64,000 bases of DNA from Candidatus Vesicomyidisocius sp. Pext_18_S21 (GCA_021730165.1 CP072535.1:248001-312000), one strand, 5' to 3'. Positions 47,800 to 58,199 are shown, numbered from the stretch's first letter. Made by a program: numbers and translations. Notes: generated by a model not told the origin, from the sequence alone.

Positions 47800-48260
47800 A
47801 TTATCAATAAGCTAGATCATGGCGTGCCATAATCTATACTAAACAGTAGTGATGTATTGGGTTTTCGAATATTTGTCCTATCATCCAAATTAATAGATAA
47901 AGCAATTTTGATTAAATTTACTTTTTTGTTTATTTGTTTTTGCTTATTTGCTTATTTGCTTATTTGCTTATTTGCTTATTTGCTTTATTTTAATTAAATA
48001 TTCTGCTTTCATTAGCTTTGTATTTGGATAGTTTTGATTAGAAAATTTATCCAATTTTATTATTTTTTGGATTACCTCTCTGGATCATAAAATTATCAAT
48101 CACTCGATAGAATTTTAAGACATAGTAAAAAGACATTTTAGTCTGGATATTTGAGTATTTTTCGCCCTTGTATTAAAGCCACAAAATTAATTACTGTTAG
48201 TGGTGTTTTTTCTAACTCAAACTTGACAATAATACCCCTGATTGTTGTATAAATTTGGAT
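47800..48260 (-). pseudogene. Remnant of a cyclophilin-type peptidyl-prolyl isomerase gene
   Basis: On the minus strand, TTIRGIIVKFELEKTPLTVI then NFVALIQG (48170-48255) matches the cyclophilin start GTIVIELFPDKAPKTVxNFLALxxG. After a TAA and frame changes, FYRVIDNF and MIQRGNP (48065-48110) match FHRVIDNFMIQGGDP. Further on, near 47830-47870, TSLLFSIDYGTP may be the NGSQFFI...TPWLD segment. Stops and shifts separate all pieces. The gene once sat upstream of mraY. The rest of the 47646-48442 gap holds the 8-bp repeat and nothing else recognised. Confidence 0.7.
47941..47985. repeat. Tandem 8-bp repeat, five full copies plus a partial
   Basis: The unit TGCTTATT runs perfectly from 47941 to 47980 and ends in a partial TGCTT. 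Degenerate copies (TGTTTATT-like) precede it. It lies in the cyclophilin remnant, is not a multiple of three, and has no dyad. Likely a neutral slippage array. Confidence 0.93.
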
Positions 48261-48346
48261 ATAAATCCTATTCTAATTTTAGCTTTCAATGGTAATAAAA
48301 TAATTAATATTAATAGATATATCGCATAAACCGATATGATTAGTGA

Positions 48347-48676
<330 letters not shown>

Positions 48677-48857
48677 TGAAAAATATCCATTTTTGATTAA
48701 TTTATTATAAAAATTTAATACATAAGTTATTTGGTTAAATTTTCTATGTTATGACTAACTTTTTTCTGTTAAACCTATATAATATACCACTTATTCTTTA
48801 ATATTAAATTAAGTTTTATTTTTTTACACTGAAGAAATGTAAATATGATTTACTTTC

Positions 48858-49973
48858 CTATCTTCTTAAAATTTCCTTAAGTGCTGATATGCATAAAACA
48901 ATATTTTCTTTTCTTGAGGAATAACCCATTAAACCAATACGCCAAATCTTACCAGTATAAGCACCAAGACCTGCACTAATTTCAAGATTATAATCATTAA
49001 GTAGGATAGAGCGAACTTTTTCGTCATCATAACCTTTAGGTATAATCACAGAATTTAATTGTGGTAAGCGGTCTTTTTTATTCACTAAAAAATTAATATC
49101 CATTGCTTCTAAACCATTTTTTAAAAGTTCATGATTTTTTTTATGGCGCGCCCAAGAATTCTCAACGCCTTCTTCTAATATCATTACCAATGATTCGTGT
49201 AAACCGTATAACATATTAACAGGTGCAGTATGATGATAAGTACGTTTACTGCCTCCGTTCCAATAGTTCATGATTAAATTAAGGTCTAGAAACCAACTGT
49301 TAACAGATGTTTTTCGTTTGTTTAGTTTTTGAATGGCACGTTTATTAAAGCTAATAAGTGAAATACCTGGCATGGCGGATAAACATTTTTGCGTTCCTGA
49401 ATAAATTGCATCAATCTCCCATTCGTCAACATACAACTCAGTGCCACCTAAAGAAGTAACTGCATCTACAATAGTGATACAGTCATATTGGTGTGCAAGT
49501 TTACATAAGGTTTTAGCATCAGATTGAGCACCTGTTGAAGTTTCAGCGTGTACAAAAGCAACAATATTGGCATTTGGGTTATTTTTTAAAGCATGCTCTA
49601 GTTTGTCAGTACTTACTGCTTCACCCTAATTATCTTCAACAATAATTGCCTTGCCTCCTAAGCGAGTCACATTTTCCTTCATACGCATACCAAATACGCC
49701 ATTAATACAAACAATCACCTTATCGTTAGGCTCAACTAAATTAGTGAAGCAAGCTTCCATTCCAGCTGAACCAGGTGCTGATATAGGCATGGTTAATTTA
49801 TTATCGGTTTTAAAGATAGTTTTTAAGCCTTCTTTGATTTCATCCATTATAGCTACAAAAACAGGGTCAAGATGTCCAATAGTAGGTCTTGCCATAGCGG
49901 ATAAGATTCTTGGATGTACATCAGAAGGACCTGATCCCATGAGAGTTCTTACTGGCGGATTAAATGATTGCAT
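48858..49973 (-). pseudogene. Glyoxylate aminotransferase (class V), interrupted by one amber codon
   Basis: One continuous minus-strand frame of 371 codons, MQSFNPPVRTLMGSGPSDVH to the end, matches alanine/serine--glyoxylate aminotransferases: SAPGSAGMEACFTNLVEP near 50, FVHAETSTGAQSDAKT near 140, IVDAVTSLGGTEL near 172 and the PLP lysine in YSGTQKCLSAMPGISL near 190. The only lesion is TAG at 49628-49626 in VEDN-stop-GEAV, where the family has Trp (TGG to TAG is one change). The enzyme turns glyoxylate into glycine. It is divergent from the damaged glcDEF, with which it would form a glycolate salvage route. No sign of amber recoding machinery is visible. Confidence 0.88.
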
Positions 49974-50023
49974 AATTCTTTTTTCTTTAATAAATTTAAA
50001 GAAACTATTATAATTGCTTATAT

Positions 50024-51454
50024 ATGACAATTGTTAATCAATTAACTCGAGCTTTCCCTAAAGGTGTTGTACTTACGTCTAACGAAAATACACGCCCATT
50101 TGAATGCGATGGTCTAAGTGTGTACAGGCAAAAGCCTTTGGCGGTAGTATTGCCAGATGATGTTATGCAAATTAAGCAAGTATTAAAAATTTGCAAGATT
50201 AATAACATACCAGTTGTAACACGGGGAGCAGGGACGGGTTTATCAGAGGGGCGATGCCACTTGAAAAATCTATTGTGTTAGGGTTATCTAAATTAAATAA
50301 AGTGAAATTAATTGATGTTGAAAATCAATTGGCTGTGGTTGAGCCCAGGTGTAAGGAATATTGCTATTAGTGAAGCAGTGGCACAATATGGGTTGTATTA
50401 TGCCCCAGATCCATCTAGCCAAATTGCTTGTACAATTGGTGGTAATGTGTCTGAAAATTCTGGCGGAGTGCATTGTTTAAAATATGGATTAACAGTGCAT
50501 AATGTTGAAGCAATTAGAATGTTAACTATCGATGGTGATGAATTAATATTATCTTGTCAAGATGATGGGTTAGGACTTTTGGCACTAATGAATGGTTCTG
50601 AAGGTTTGTTAGGTGTTATTACTGAAGTTACAGTTAAGCTCACACCAAATCCTGCATTTGTTAAGATGGTAATGGCAGGGTTTGATTCTGTTCGAGATTG
50701 TGCTAATGCAGTGACTAATATTATTAAAGCAGGTATTATTCCTGCTGGGTTAGAAATGATGGACAGTTTTGCTATTAAGGCAGCTGAAGGATTTGCTCAA
50801 GTTGGTTATCCACTAGATGCTAAGGCGTTATTGCTTTGTGAACTTGATGGTATACAGACGCAAGTTCAATTAGAACTTGATAATGTATTAAAAATTTTAT
50901 CAGGTGCATCGACTTTAAAAGTATCTGAAAGTGAAGAAGAACGACTTAATTTTTGGAAAGGACGTAAGTCTGCTTTTTCTGCAGTAGGCACACTATCTCC
51001 TGATTATTATTGTATGGATGGCACTATTCCGCGTCGTCATTTGGCAGATATGTTGGAAAAAATTCACAAGTTAAGCAAGAAATATCAACTTAGAGTTGCT
51101 AATGTTTTTCACGCTGGTGATGGTAATTTACATCCACTTATTTTATATGACTCTAACGTGACAGGAGAGTTAGAAAGGACTGAATAATTTGGCACTGAAA
51201 TATTAAAACTTAGTGTGGATATGGGAGGTACAATTACGGGTGAGCATGGTGTCGGTGTAGAAAAATTAAATGCTATGTGTCATCAATTTAACACGCAAGA
51301 ATTAGAAATTTTTCACAAAATTAAACACGTTTTTGATAAGAATTCATTACTTAATCCTGGTAAAGCAGTAGCAGAATTACATCGCTGTGCTGAGTTGGGT
51401 GCGATGCATGTACATCGTGGTGAATTGCCATACCCAGAACTGGAGCGTTTTTAA
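50024..51454 (+). pseudogene. glcD: Glycolate oxidase subunit GlcD with two frameshifts and one nonsense codon
   Basis: GlcD is the FAD-binding catalytic subunit that oxidises glycolate to glyoxylate. The frame opens MTIVNQLTRAFPKGVVLTSN, reaches VVTRGAGTGLSEG and is shifted by loss of one G near 50250; the shifted frame gives GAMPLEKSIVLGLSKLNK, until an extra C near 50345 restores PGVRNIAISEAVAQYGLYYA. The frame then runs on through APDPSSQIACTIGGNVSENS and VFHAGDGNLHPLILYDS to a TAA at 51185-51187 (in ERTE-stop-FGTEIL, likely Glu originally), then MGGTITGEHGVGVEKLN and HRCAELGAMHVHRGELPYPE. Nearly all conserved residues remain, so decay is recent. Its stop overlaps glcE by one base. Confidence 0.92.
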
Positions 51455-51987
51455 TGGATTCGAGACTTCAACAGTTACAAACTTTAGTTAAGGAGTCTAG
51501 TAGTTTACATATTAAAAGTACATTACTAGATTATTCTGGTATTGTGGAATATTACGCCGAAGATTTGGTAATTAGTGTTAAGGCAGGCACATCAATTGCA
51601 CAGATTAAAAAACAACTTAAAAGAAATAATCAAGCCTTATCTTTTTATACTGATAATAATGATATAAGTATTGGAGCTGCTTATGCTCAAGGAGCTCAAG
51701 ATTTGTCAGATTGTGTGTTAGGTGTGAAGATTATTGACGGCAATGGGACGTATTTAAATTTTGGTGGTCAGGTGATGAAAAACGTAGCAGGTTATGATGT
51801 GGCACGTTTGTTAGTTGGTTCAAAAGGAAAGTTGGCTTTAATTATGCAAATTAGCTTTAAGGTAATGCCAGTTACTTATGTTAATCAATTACCACCACCT
51901 ATTAAGCGTAAAAATAATTCAGTATTACATCAACAGATTGAGAAAAAATTAAAACAAGTTTTTGATCCTAGAGGGATTTTTAATTAA
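51454..51987 (+). pseudogene. glcE: GlcE remnant: open frame but large internal deletions
   Basis: GlcE is the second FAD-domain subunit of glycolate oxidase, about 350 residues in E. coli. This frame has only 177. It keeps SGIVEYYAEDLVISVKAGTS, DCVLGVKIIDGNGTYLNFGG then QVMKNVAGYDVARLLVGSKG and LIMQISFKVMP, and then jumps to the C-terminal LHQQIEKKLKQVFDPRGIFN. Missing are the glycine-rich FAD-binding loop near the N-terminus, part of the segment before DCVLG, and about 150 residues of the substrate-side domain. All deletions are in frame. A stable small protein might be made, but it cannot be a normal GlcE. Confidence 0.88.
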
Positions 51988-53112
51988 TGCAAACGATAAA
52001 AATTAGCAATATGGAAGCTAATAATATTATTAGAAAGTGTGTACATTGTGGATTTTGCTTGGCTACTTGCCCGACTTATCAATTATTAGGTAATGAATTG
52101 GACTCGCCTCGTGGACGTATTTATTTGATTAAATCGGTCTTAGAAAATCATCATTTTTCTAAGCAAAGCATTGTCCATTTAGATCGTTGTTTAACGTGTA
52201 AGTCATGTGAAACTACTTGTCCATCAGGCGTGGAATACGTTCAATTAGTGAATATTGGACGTAAGCTTGTAGAACAAAAACGTCCATTTTGGCAGAAAGT
52301 ATATAGATATTTTGTCCGCCAATTTTTAACTACTCCTATTTTATTTAATCCAATTGGATTAATTTTTAGGCATTCTCAAATCAAAGGAAAATCTATTAAA
52401 CCAATTATAAAAATTGGTACGGTTTTGTTATTAGGAGGTTGTGTGCAACCTATTCTTGCGCCTAATATTAACCATAGTATATAAAAATATTCTAGCAAAA
52501 TTAGGCTATGAAACTATAGAAACTCCACAAAAACAATGTTGCGGGGCTATTGACCAACATTTAAGCGTTAATCATGATGCTCTGGTTCAGATTAAGCAAA
52601 ATATTGATGCTTGGCTTGAAGTTGAGGCTGAGATGATTATTGTCAGTGCTAGTGGTTGCGGATTAATGGTTAAAGATTACGTATCTATGTTTGAAAGACT
52701 AGACCCTTATTATCAAAAAGTACAACATATTGTTAATAAAACAAAAGATATTGCTGAATTTTTAGCTGATAAAAATTTAAATCAGCTTAATTTAGAAAGG
52801 GTTAATATTATTTATCATAAACCTTGTACATTACAACACGGTCAACAATTAGGAGGATTAGTTAGTTCTATTTTAAATTCACTTGGTTATCAACCAACTC
52901 CTGTTGTTGATTCGCATTTATGTTGCGGTTCTGCAGGTACGTATTCAATTTTTCAGCCAAAATTATCACAACAACTAAGAGCTAATAAGTTAAAACATTT
53001 ACAAATAGCCAACCCTCAAATGATAGTTACTGCAAATATTGGTTGTTTAATTTATTTGCAAAAAGAAGCAAAAATCCCTGTCAAACATTGGGTAGAATTA
53101 TTAAACAATTAG
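51987..53112 (+). pseudogene. glcF: Glycolate oxidase iron-sulfur subunit GlcF, frameshifted
   Basis: GlcF carries two [4Fe-4S] clusters and passes electrons to quinone. The first frame (51987-52484) has CVHCGFCLATCPTYQLLG near 18 and CLTCKSCETTCPSGVEYVQL near 68, and proceeds to LLLGGCVQPILAPNI before TAA. The second frame (from about 52470 to 53112) continues NILAKLGYETIETPQKQCCG, SASGCGLMVKDYVSMF, YHKPCTLQHGQQLGG and DSHLCCGSAGTY, the CCG motifs of the heterodisulfide-reductase-like domain. A single indel near 52466-52484 separates them. glcE ends one base into its start. Confidence 0.9.
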
Positions 53113-53137
53113 GCTTAATAAATTGATATAAATACCT

Positions 53138-54457
53138 ATGAGAGGAAGAAGAAAATTAGAGCCTAAAACTTATGAGTTAAATATAGAGTCATTTTCTCAT
53201 GAGGGGAGAGGGGTTGCACATTTTGAAAACAAAGTAATTTTTGTGAATGATGCGTTACCGGGTGAATTAGTGATTGCTAATCGTACATTTTCATGTGCAA
53301 AATTTGAAGAGGCTGATGCTAAAGAAATATTAAAACCAGCAGACAATAGAATAAAACCAAAGTGCGATGTATTTGGTATTTGTGGTGGTTGTTCATTTCA
53401 GAACTTATCTAGCGAAGACCAGATAAAAGTTAAAAGTAGATGGCTAAAAAAGGTATTTGCTAGGCAGGCTAAAGTTGAACCTAAAACTTGGCTAAAATCT
53501 CTTCAATTCCAAAGTTGGGGTTATCGTCGTAAAGCTAGATTAGGTATTCGATATGTGGCTAAAAAAGATAAGGTATTGATTGGGTTTAGAGAAAGAAAAT
53601 CTTCATTTATCACTAATATGAGTCGTTGTGAAGTGTTGCATCCATCAATAGGGGAACATCTTGAAGTGCTTGCTAATTGTATTGAAAGACTTAGTATTAA
53701 ATCTAGTATTCCGCAATTTGAAGTGGTAATTTCTGAGAGTGGTATAGCTCTTATTTTAAGACATCTTAAATCTTTAAGCGTAAAAGATGAAAAAATATTA
53801 GTAGATTGTGCTCAAGAATTGAACATTACTTTTTATACCCAAAGTAGTGGTTTAGATAGTGTAAAGCCATTAGATAAACCTGCTCTACTAACGTATTCAC
53901 ACCCTAATCATAATATTATTATGGAATTTTTACCTACTGATTTTGTTCAAGTAAACTTTAAACTTAATCAACAAATGGTTAGTCTAGCAGTAGAATTACT
54001 TAAACTTAATGAATTTGATAAAGTGATTGATTTATTTTGTGGTTTGGGTAATTTCACTTTGCCAATTGCAAGATATGCTAAATATGTAGTGGGTATTGAA
54101 GGTGATTTAGGATTGGTTGAAAGAGCAAAGTATAATGCTGAAAAAAATAGTATTAATAATATTGATTTTTATAAGTCAGATTTATGTAAAGAAGTGGTAG
54201 ATTTTGAATGGTTTAAAGGAAAGACTTATAATAAAGCATTGATTGATCCATCTAGATCTGGCGCAATTGAAATTGTAGAATTGCTACCTAAATTAGGCGT
54301 AACAAGATTGGTATATGTATCATGTAATCCTGCAACGTTAGCTCGTGATACGTTTAAGTTAATTGAACTTGGGTTTACGCTTGAAACGGCAGGGGTGATA
54401 GACATGTTTCCTCAAACTTCTCATGTGGAATCTATTGCTTTATTTGCTAAACGATAA
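53138..54457 (+). CDS. rlmD: 23S rRNA (uracil1939-C5)-methyltransferase
   Basis: RlmD (RumA) makes m5U1939. The 439 residues (E. coli 433) contain an N-terminal TRAM domain (YELNIESFSHEGRGVAHFEN), the [4Fe-4S] cysteines in PKCDVFGICGGCSFQNLSS near 76-88 and a later Cys in MSRCEVLH, the SAM site VIDLFCGLGNFTLPIARYAK near 293, LIDPSRSGAIEIVELL near 368, and the catalytic Cys in LVYVSCNPATLARD near 394. It appears intact and stands between the damaged glcF and a nagZ remnant. Confidence 0.96.
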   Translation: MRGRRKLEPKTYELNIESFSHEGRGVAHFENKVIFVNDALPGELVIANRTFSCAKFEEADAKEILKPADNRIKPKCDVFGICGGCSFQNLSSEDQIKVKSRWLKKVFARQAKVEPKTWLKSLQFQSWGYRRKARLGIRYVAKKDKVLIGFRERKSSFITNMSRCEVLHPSIGEHLEVLANCIERLSIKSSIPQFEVVISESGIALILRHLKSLSVKDEKILVDCAQELNITFYTQSSGLDSVKPLDKPALLTYSHPNHNIIMEFLPTDFVQVNFKLNQQMVSLAVELLKLNEFDKVIDLFCGLGNFTLPIARYAKYVVGIEGDLGLVERAKYNAEKNSINNIDFYKSDLCKEVVDFEWFKGKTYNKALIDPSRSGAIEIVELLPKLGVTRLVYVSCNPATLARDTFKLIELGFTLETAGVIDMFPQTSHVESIALFAKR

Positions 54458-54719
54458 ATATTAATATCAACATTTAAATTTTGGATTATTACTAAAATAA
54501 TATCTTGTATAAATCTTATTAAATTTTAATTTTAATCGACGATATGATAGAGGTAGAAGCCGTCAATTGGATGTTTAAAATTAGTGAAAAGATTGGTAAT
54601 AATGAAAACTAGGTATTATACTTATTGCTAGAATACGAATAGGTAAAATTTATTTAGATAAACGAATGTTGTTTATTTTTTTTAAATAGTATTGCTAGTA
54701 GGTTCCCATGTGTGATTAT
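54458..54719. other. Gap after rlmD, decayed sequence
   Basis: About 260 bp with stops in all frames. One scrap (IILIARIRIGKIYLDKRMLF near 54616-54676) is faintly like the start of holo-ACP synthase, which neighbours nagZ in some gammaproteobacteria, but the match is too weak to call. Confidence 0.4.
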
Positions 54720-55265
54720 TGGGTTTAGTAATGACTTTGTTAATTAAAGATATTCGCAAAGTTAATAAAAATTCGTTAATTTATGTTGATTACGGAGGTG
54801 GACGGGTACAGTATTTAAGGTAAGGATTTACTCATTTATTAACTATGGAAAGGTTAGGATAAAGATTGGGATATTGTATAATAAAATCTAAATATAACCA
54901 TAGATAAAGCATTTTACTGTGGCTTTGTATTGGCAAATGAATTATTAGATATTGGCGTAGATTTTTCTTTTGTACCTGTGTTGGATGTTAATTACGATAC
55001 CTACTAAACGATTGACGATAGAGCTTTTCATTTTAATTCTGATGTATTATGAAATTAGCAGGTAGGTTTAATTAATGGAATGCATAAAGCTGAGTATGAA
55101 GTGTGTAGGTATTATTTTTAGTGATGATTTGTCTATGGGCAAGGTGCGTGTGTTTTATTCAAGATATACTTGTATAGAGTAAAAATATTATTGGATAGTG
55201 ATTGTGATTTAATGCTTATATGTAATCATCCAGAATTGGTTATGCAAATTTTTTGATAAAAATTG
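54720..55265 (+). pseudogene. nagZ: Heavily decayed nagZ (beta-N-acetylhexosaminidase)
   Basis: NagZ removes GlcNAc from peptidoglycan breakdown products in wall recycling. Ordered scraps match the family: KVNKNSLIYVDYGGGRVQYL (family DHEGGRVQR), then LANELLDIGVDFSFVPVLDV, a TAA, and IDDRAFH (family GDRAFH), GLINGMHKAEYEVC (family GLxxAGMxACGKHFPG), GIIFSDDLSMG-like SDDLSM, and LDSDCDLMLICNHPELV (family AGCDMVLVCN). The segment with the catalytic KHFPGHG and following His is gone. Many stops and shifts: an old pseudogene. Confidence 0.82.
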
Positions 55266-55365
55266 GAATATGAGTGAAAAATTACAATCAAAATAAGGTT
55301 TTTATAAATTTAAACCTGATAAAATTAAATATCAGAAACATTTTAGTAACTATTAGAAATTTATT

Positions 55366-55647
55366 ATGAATAATGATAACATACAAAGGTTTGAAATTAG
55401 GCTTTTAGCCGTAGTTAGAAAAACCCTCATTGCTGTTGCTAAAGATACCATCACTCAGCCAGGATTAAAACATCCGCTTAGTAAAGCAACACAAGAAATG
55501 ATAACTGATTGTTTAGATATTATAAGTAGTAGACAAATTGCTATTGAAAAATCCTCAGGTATTCATACTAATATGAAACCAATTTATACCGATAAGCAAA
55601 CGGTGCAAAGTTTTTCAATTGATGATTTAAAGAAAACCTTAAATTAA
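55366..55647 (+). CDS. Conserved-looking small protein of unknown function
   Basis: This 93-residue cytoplasmic protein has no signal peptide or membrane helix. It reads NIQRFEIRLLAVVRKTLIAV then AKDTITQPGLKHPLSKATQE and is mainly helical with a charged C-terminus ending SIDDLKKTLN. I do not recognise the family. It has an ATG start without a strong ribosome site, lies between the nagZ remnant and convergent uvrD, and has normal codon use. The intact frame in an otherwise decayed neighbourhood suggests selection. Confidence 0.6.
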   Translation: MNNDNIQRFEIRLLAVVRKTLIAVAKDTITQPGLKHPLSKATQEMITDCLDIISSRQIAIEKSSGIHTNMKPIYTDKQTVQSFSIDDLKKTLN

Positions 55648-55929
55648 ATAGTTTATTTTGGTAAATTTATATAGGTTTGGGTTTTATTAAATCACATAAT
55701 TCTATTTAAATAAATAGAAAATACTTATGCTATAACTAACTAATAAGTTTCTACTTTATTGTTAGTGATTTATCATTATTTTTTGATTTTTTATATGATA
55801 GAACGGTATAGGGTAGATAAAGATGGTATTAATTTATACACATCCTAACTACCTTTTTTAGTCATTTGGTTGGTTTTATCTCTAGATGAGTGTCAAAAAA
55901 GTTATAGTGTAACAAGGTGAGCTTTTTAG

Positions 55930-58080
55930 CTATATAAATTCTAAATTTGCATAGGAACTAATCAACCATTTTATACTGCCTGCTTGTTTAAATTTTATCT
56001 GTACTCTGGAACTATTCCCTTGCCCTTCAAAATTTAATACCGTTCCTAATCCGAATTTGGCGTGTTTAACTAAAGCACCAATATGTAATTGATTATCAGA
56101 TTTAGGTGTAATACTTTGAAAAATATTATTATTATTGTAACTTTTTATTATTATATTGGATTTAACTTTAATCCTATTTAAATATTCATCTGGAATCTCG
56201 CTTAGGAAACGTGAAGGATCAGAGTACAAAAAATCTCCGTGTAAAAATCGTTTTATGCTGTAAGATAGTGATAGTTTTTTCATGGCACGGGTCATGCCAA
56301 CGTAGCATAATCGTCTTTCTTCATCTATTAAATGTGGTTCATTTTTGCTTTGCCTAGAGGAAAATAAACCTTCTTCCATTCCGCTTAAGAATACATAAGG
56401 AAATTCTAAGCCCTTAGCTGAATGCATAGTCATAAGTTGTACATTTTGATTACTAAGTGCATTAGTATTACTGTCAGAATCTATTGATGCTAACGAAATA
56501 AATCCTATTACTTCATTCATATTATTATTCTGTTTATATTTTTTAGCTTCAGTTATTAATTCTTTTAGATTTTCTTTTTTGTTGCTAGTTTTATCATTAG
56601 AATAATGTGCCATTAATCCTGATATATTAAGTAAGTTTACTATTTTTTCAGATAAATCTAAGTTCTTTGTATCATTTTTCATTTTCTTAATTAGGCTGGT
56701 AAATCCATTTAATGCATTTGCAGTACGAGTTGACAGTGTAGATGATATTTGTATAGTTGATTGAAAAAGACTGATATGATTATTTTGTGCAAATGTACGT
56801 ATTTTGTTAACTGTTTTATTTCCAATACCACGAGTTGGAAAATTAACCACACGTTCAAAGGCAAGATTATCATCTGAGTTTTCTATTAAACGTAAATAAC
56901 TTAAAGCGTATTTAATTTCAGCACGTTCAAAAAATTTTAAACCACCATAAATAATATAAGGAATATTGTATTTTATGAGCTCTTTTTCAAAGATACGAGA
57001 TTGGGTATTAAGGCGATACAGAATAGCACAATCATTGGGTAATGAGCCATTAGTGATTAATTTCTGAATGCTCCTGATGATATAGTTTGCTTCATCTATT
57101 TCAGTTTGCGCCTCATATATATCAATTAATTCACCATCGCTAGCATTAGTCCAAAGAGATTTACCCATACGACTGGTATTATGAGCAATCAAGGCGTTAG
57201 AAGCCGTTATAATATTATTTGTTGAACGATAATTTTGTTCTAAACGGATGGTTTTAATGGGAATAAAATCTGTGCATAATTTAGTAATATTTTCAATATT
57301 TGCACCACGCCAGCCATAAATAGATTGGTCATCATCGCCCACACAGAATACTTTATTGTTACCACTAAACATTAATTTAATCCATTTGTATTGGATCATG
57401 TTAGTGTCCTGAAATTCATCAATTAAAATGTGTTTAAAGAGATCTTTATAATAATTAAGTAAGTTTACGTTATTTTTTAATAACTCATAACTACGTATCA
57501 GCAGTTCTGCAAAATCAATCAAGTCATTTGTTTTGCAGTGTACTTCATAAAGCTCAAATACTTTAAGACTTTTTTTAATAAAATAGTTGTAACTAGAGTC
57601 AATATCTTGTAGGCGAATACCTTTGTTTTTTTGATTGTTAATAAACTGCTGAACCTTTTTAATAGGAAACTTAGATTCATCAATATTATTTTCTTTCATG
57701 AGATTTTTGATAATGCGGAATTGGTCTTGTGCATCTAGTATTTGAAAGTTAGAAGTTAATTGAGCTTGTTCATAATGAGTACGTAATAATCGGTGCGCCA
57801 AGCTATGAAATGTTCCAATCCACATATTTGTAATAGGACGCCTTAATAGCATACTTAATCTTTCACACATTTCAGTAGCGGCTTTATTAGTAAAAGTAAC
57901 GGCTAGAATAGCATCAATGTGAATATTTTTTTGTGTGATTAAGTAAGCGATTCTATGTATAAGAACTTTGGTTTTACCACTTCCAGCACCTGCTAGTATT
58001 AAAGCGTTTTTTTCATTATTTAGTGTAACTGATTGGCATTGTTTGTCATTTAGACCATTTGTTATTTCAGATAAATTCAT
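55930..58080 (-). CDS. uvrD: DNA helicase II
   Basis: UvrD is a 3'-5' SF1A helicase acting in excision and mismatch repair. The 716 residues (E. coli 720) show motif I ALILAGAGSGKTKVLIHRI near 28, AVTFTNKAATEM (Ia), LIDEFQDTNMIQYKWIKLM (II), VGDDDQSIYGWRGANIENI (III), RLEQNYRSTNNII (IV), VQLMTMHSAKGLEFPYVFLS (V) and VGMTRAMKKLSLSY (VI). The C-terminal tudor-like patch GALVKHAKFGLGTVLNFEG identifies UvrD over Rep. It is alone and complete. Confidence 0.96.
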   Translation of the reverse strand: MNLSEITNGLNDKQCQSVTLNNEKNALILAGAGSGKTKVLIHRIAYLITQKNIHIDAILAVTFTNKAATEMCERLSMLLRRPITNMWIGTFHSLAHRLLRTHYEQAQLTSNFQILDAQDQFRIIKNLMKENNIDESKFPIKKVQQFINNQKNKGIRLQDIDSSYNYFIKKSLKVFELYEVHCKTNDLIDFAELLIRSYELLKNNVNLLNYYKDLFKHILIDEFQDTNMIQYKWIKLMFSGNNKVFCVGDDDQSIYGWRGANIENITKLCTDFIPIKTIRLEQNYRSTNNIITASNALIAHNTSRMGKSLWTNASDGELIDIYEAQTEIDEANYIIRSIQKLITNGSLPNDCAILYRLNTQSRIFEKELIKYNIPYIIYGGLKFFERAEIKYALSYLRLIENSDDNLAFERVVNFPTRGIGNKTVNKIRTFAQNNHISLFQSTIQISSTLSTRTANALNGFTSLIKKMKNDTKNLDLSEKIVNLLNISGLMAHYSNDKTSNKKENLKELITEAKKYKQNNNMNEVIGFISLASIDSDSNTNALSNQNVQLMTMHSAKGLEFPYVFLSGMEEGLFSSRQSKNEPHLIDEERRLCYVGMTRAMKKLSLSYSIKRFLHGDFLYSDPSRFLSEIPDEYLNRIKVKSNIIIKSYNNNNIFQSITPKSDNQLHIGALVKHAKFGLGTVLNFEGQGNSSRVQIKFKQAGSIKWLISSYANLEFI

Positions 58081-58199
58081 TATTTTTTTTCTTGTCTTAT
58101 AGGGTTAAATGGTTATAATATTATCCTTCTCTTATGTCATTGAGAAATGAGTTGGCATAAGTAAACAAAATTATAAACATTATTTAAGGAGTGTCAATA

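Noticed and set aside
49626-49628. Amber recoding (pyrrolysine or suppressor) in the aminotransferase
   Set aside because: The family residue is Trp, one base from TAG, and the neighbouring glc genes carry unrelated lesions, so a nonsense mutation is simpler.
54600-54690. Remnant of acpS upstream of nagZ
   Set aside because: Only about 20 residues with weak resemblance. acpS is essential and would have to exist elsewhere.
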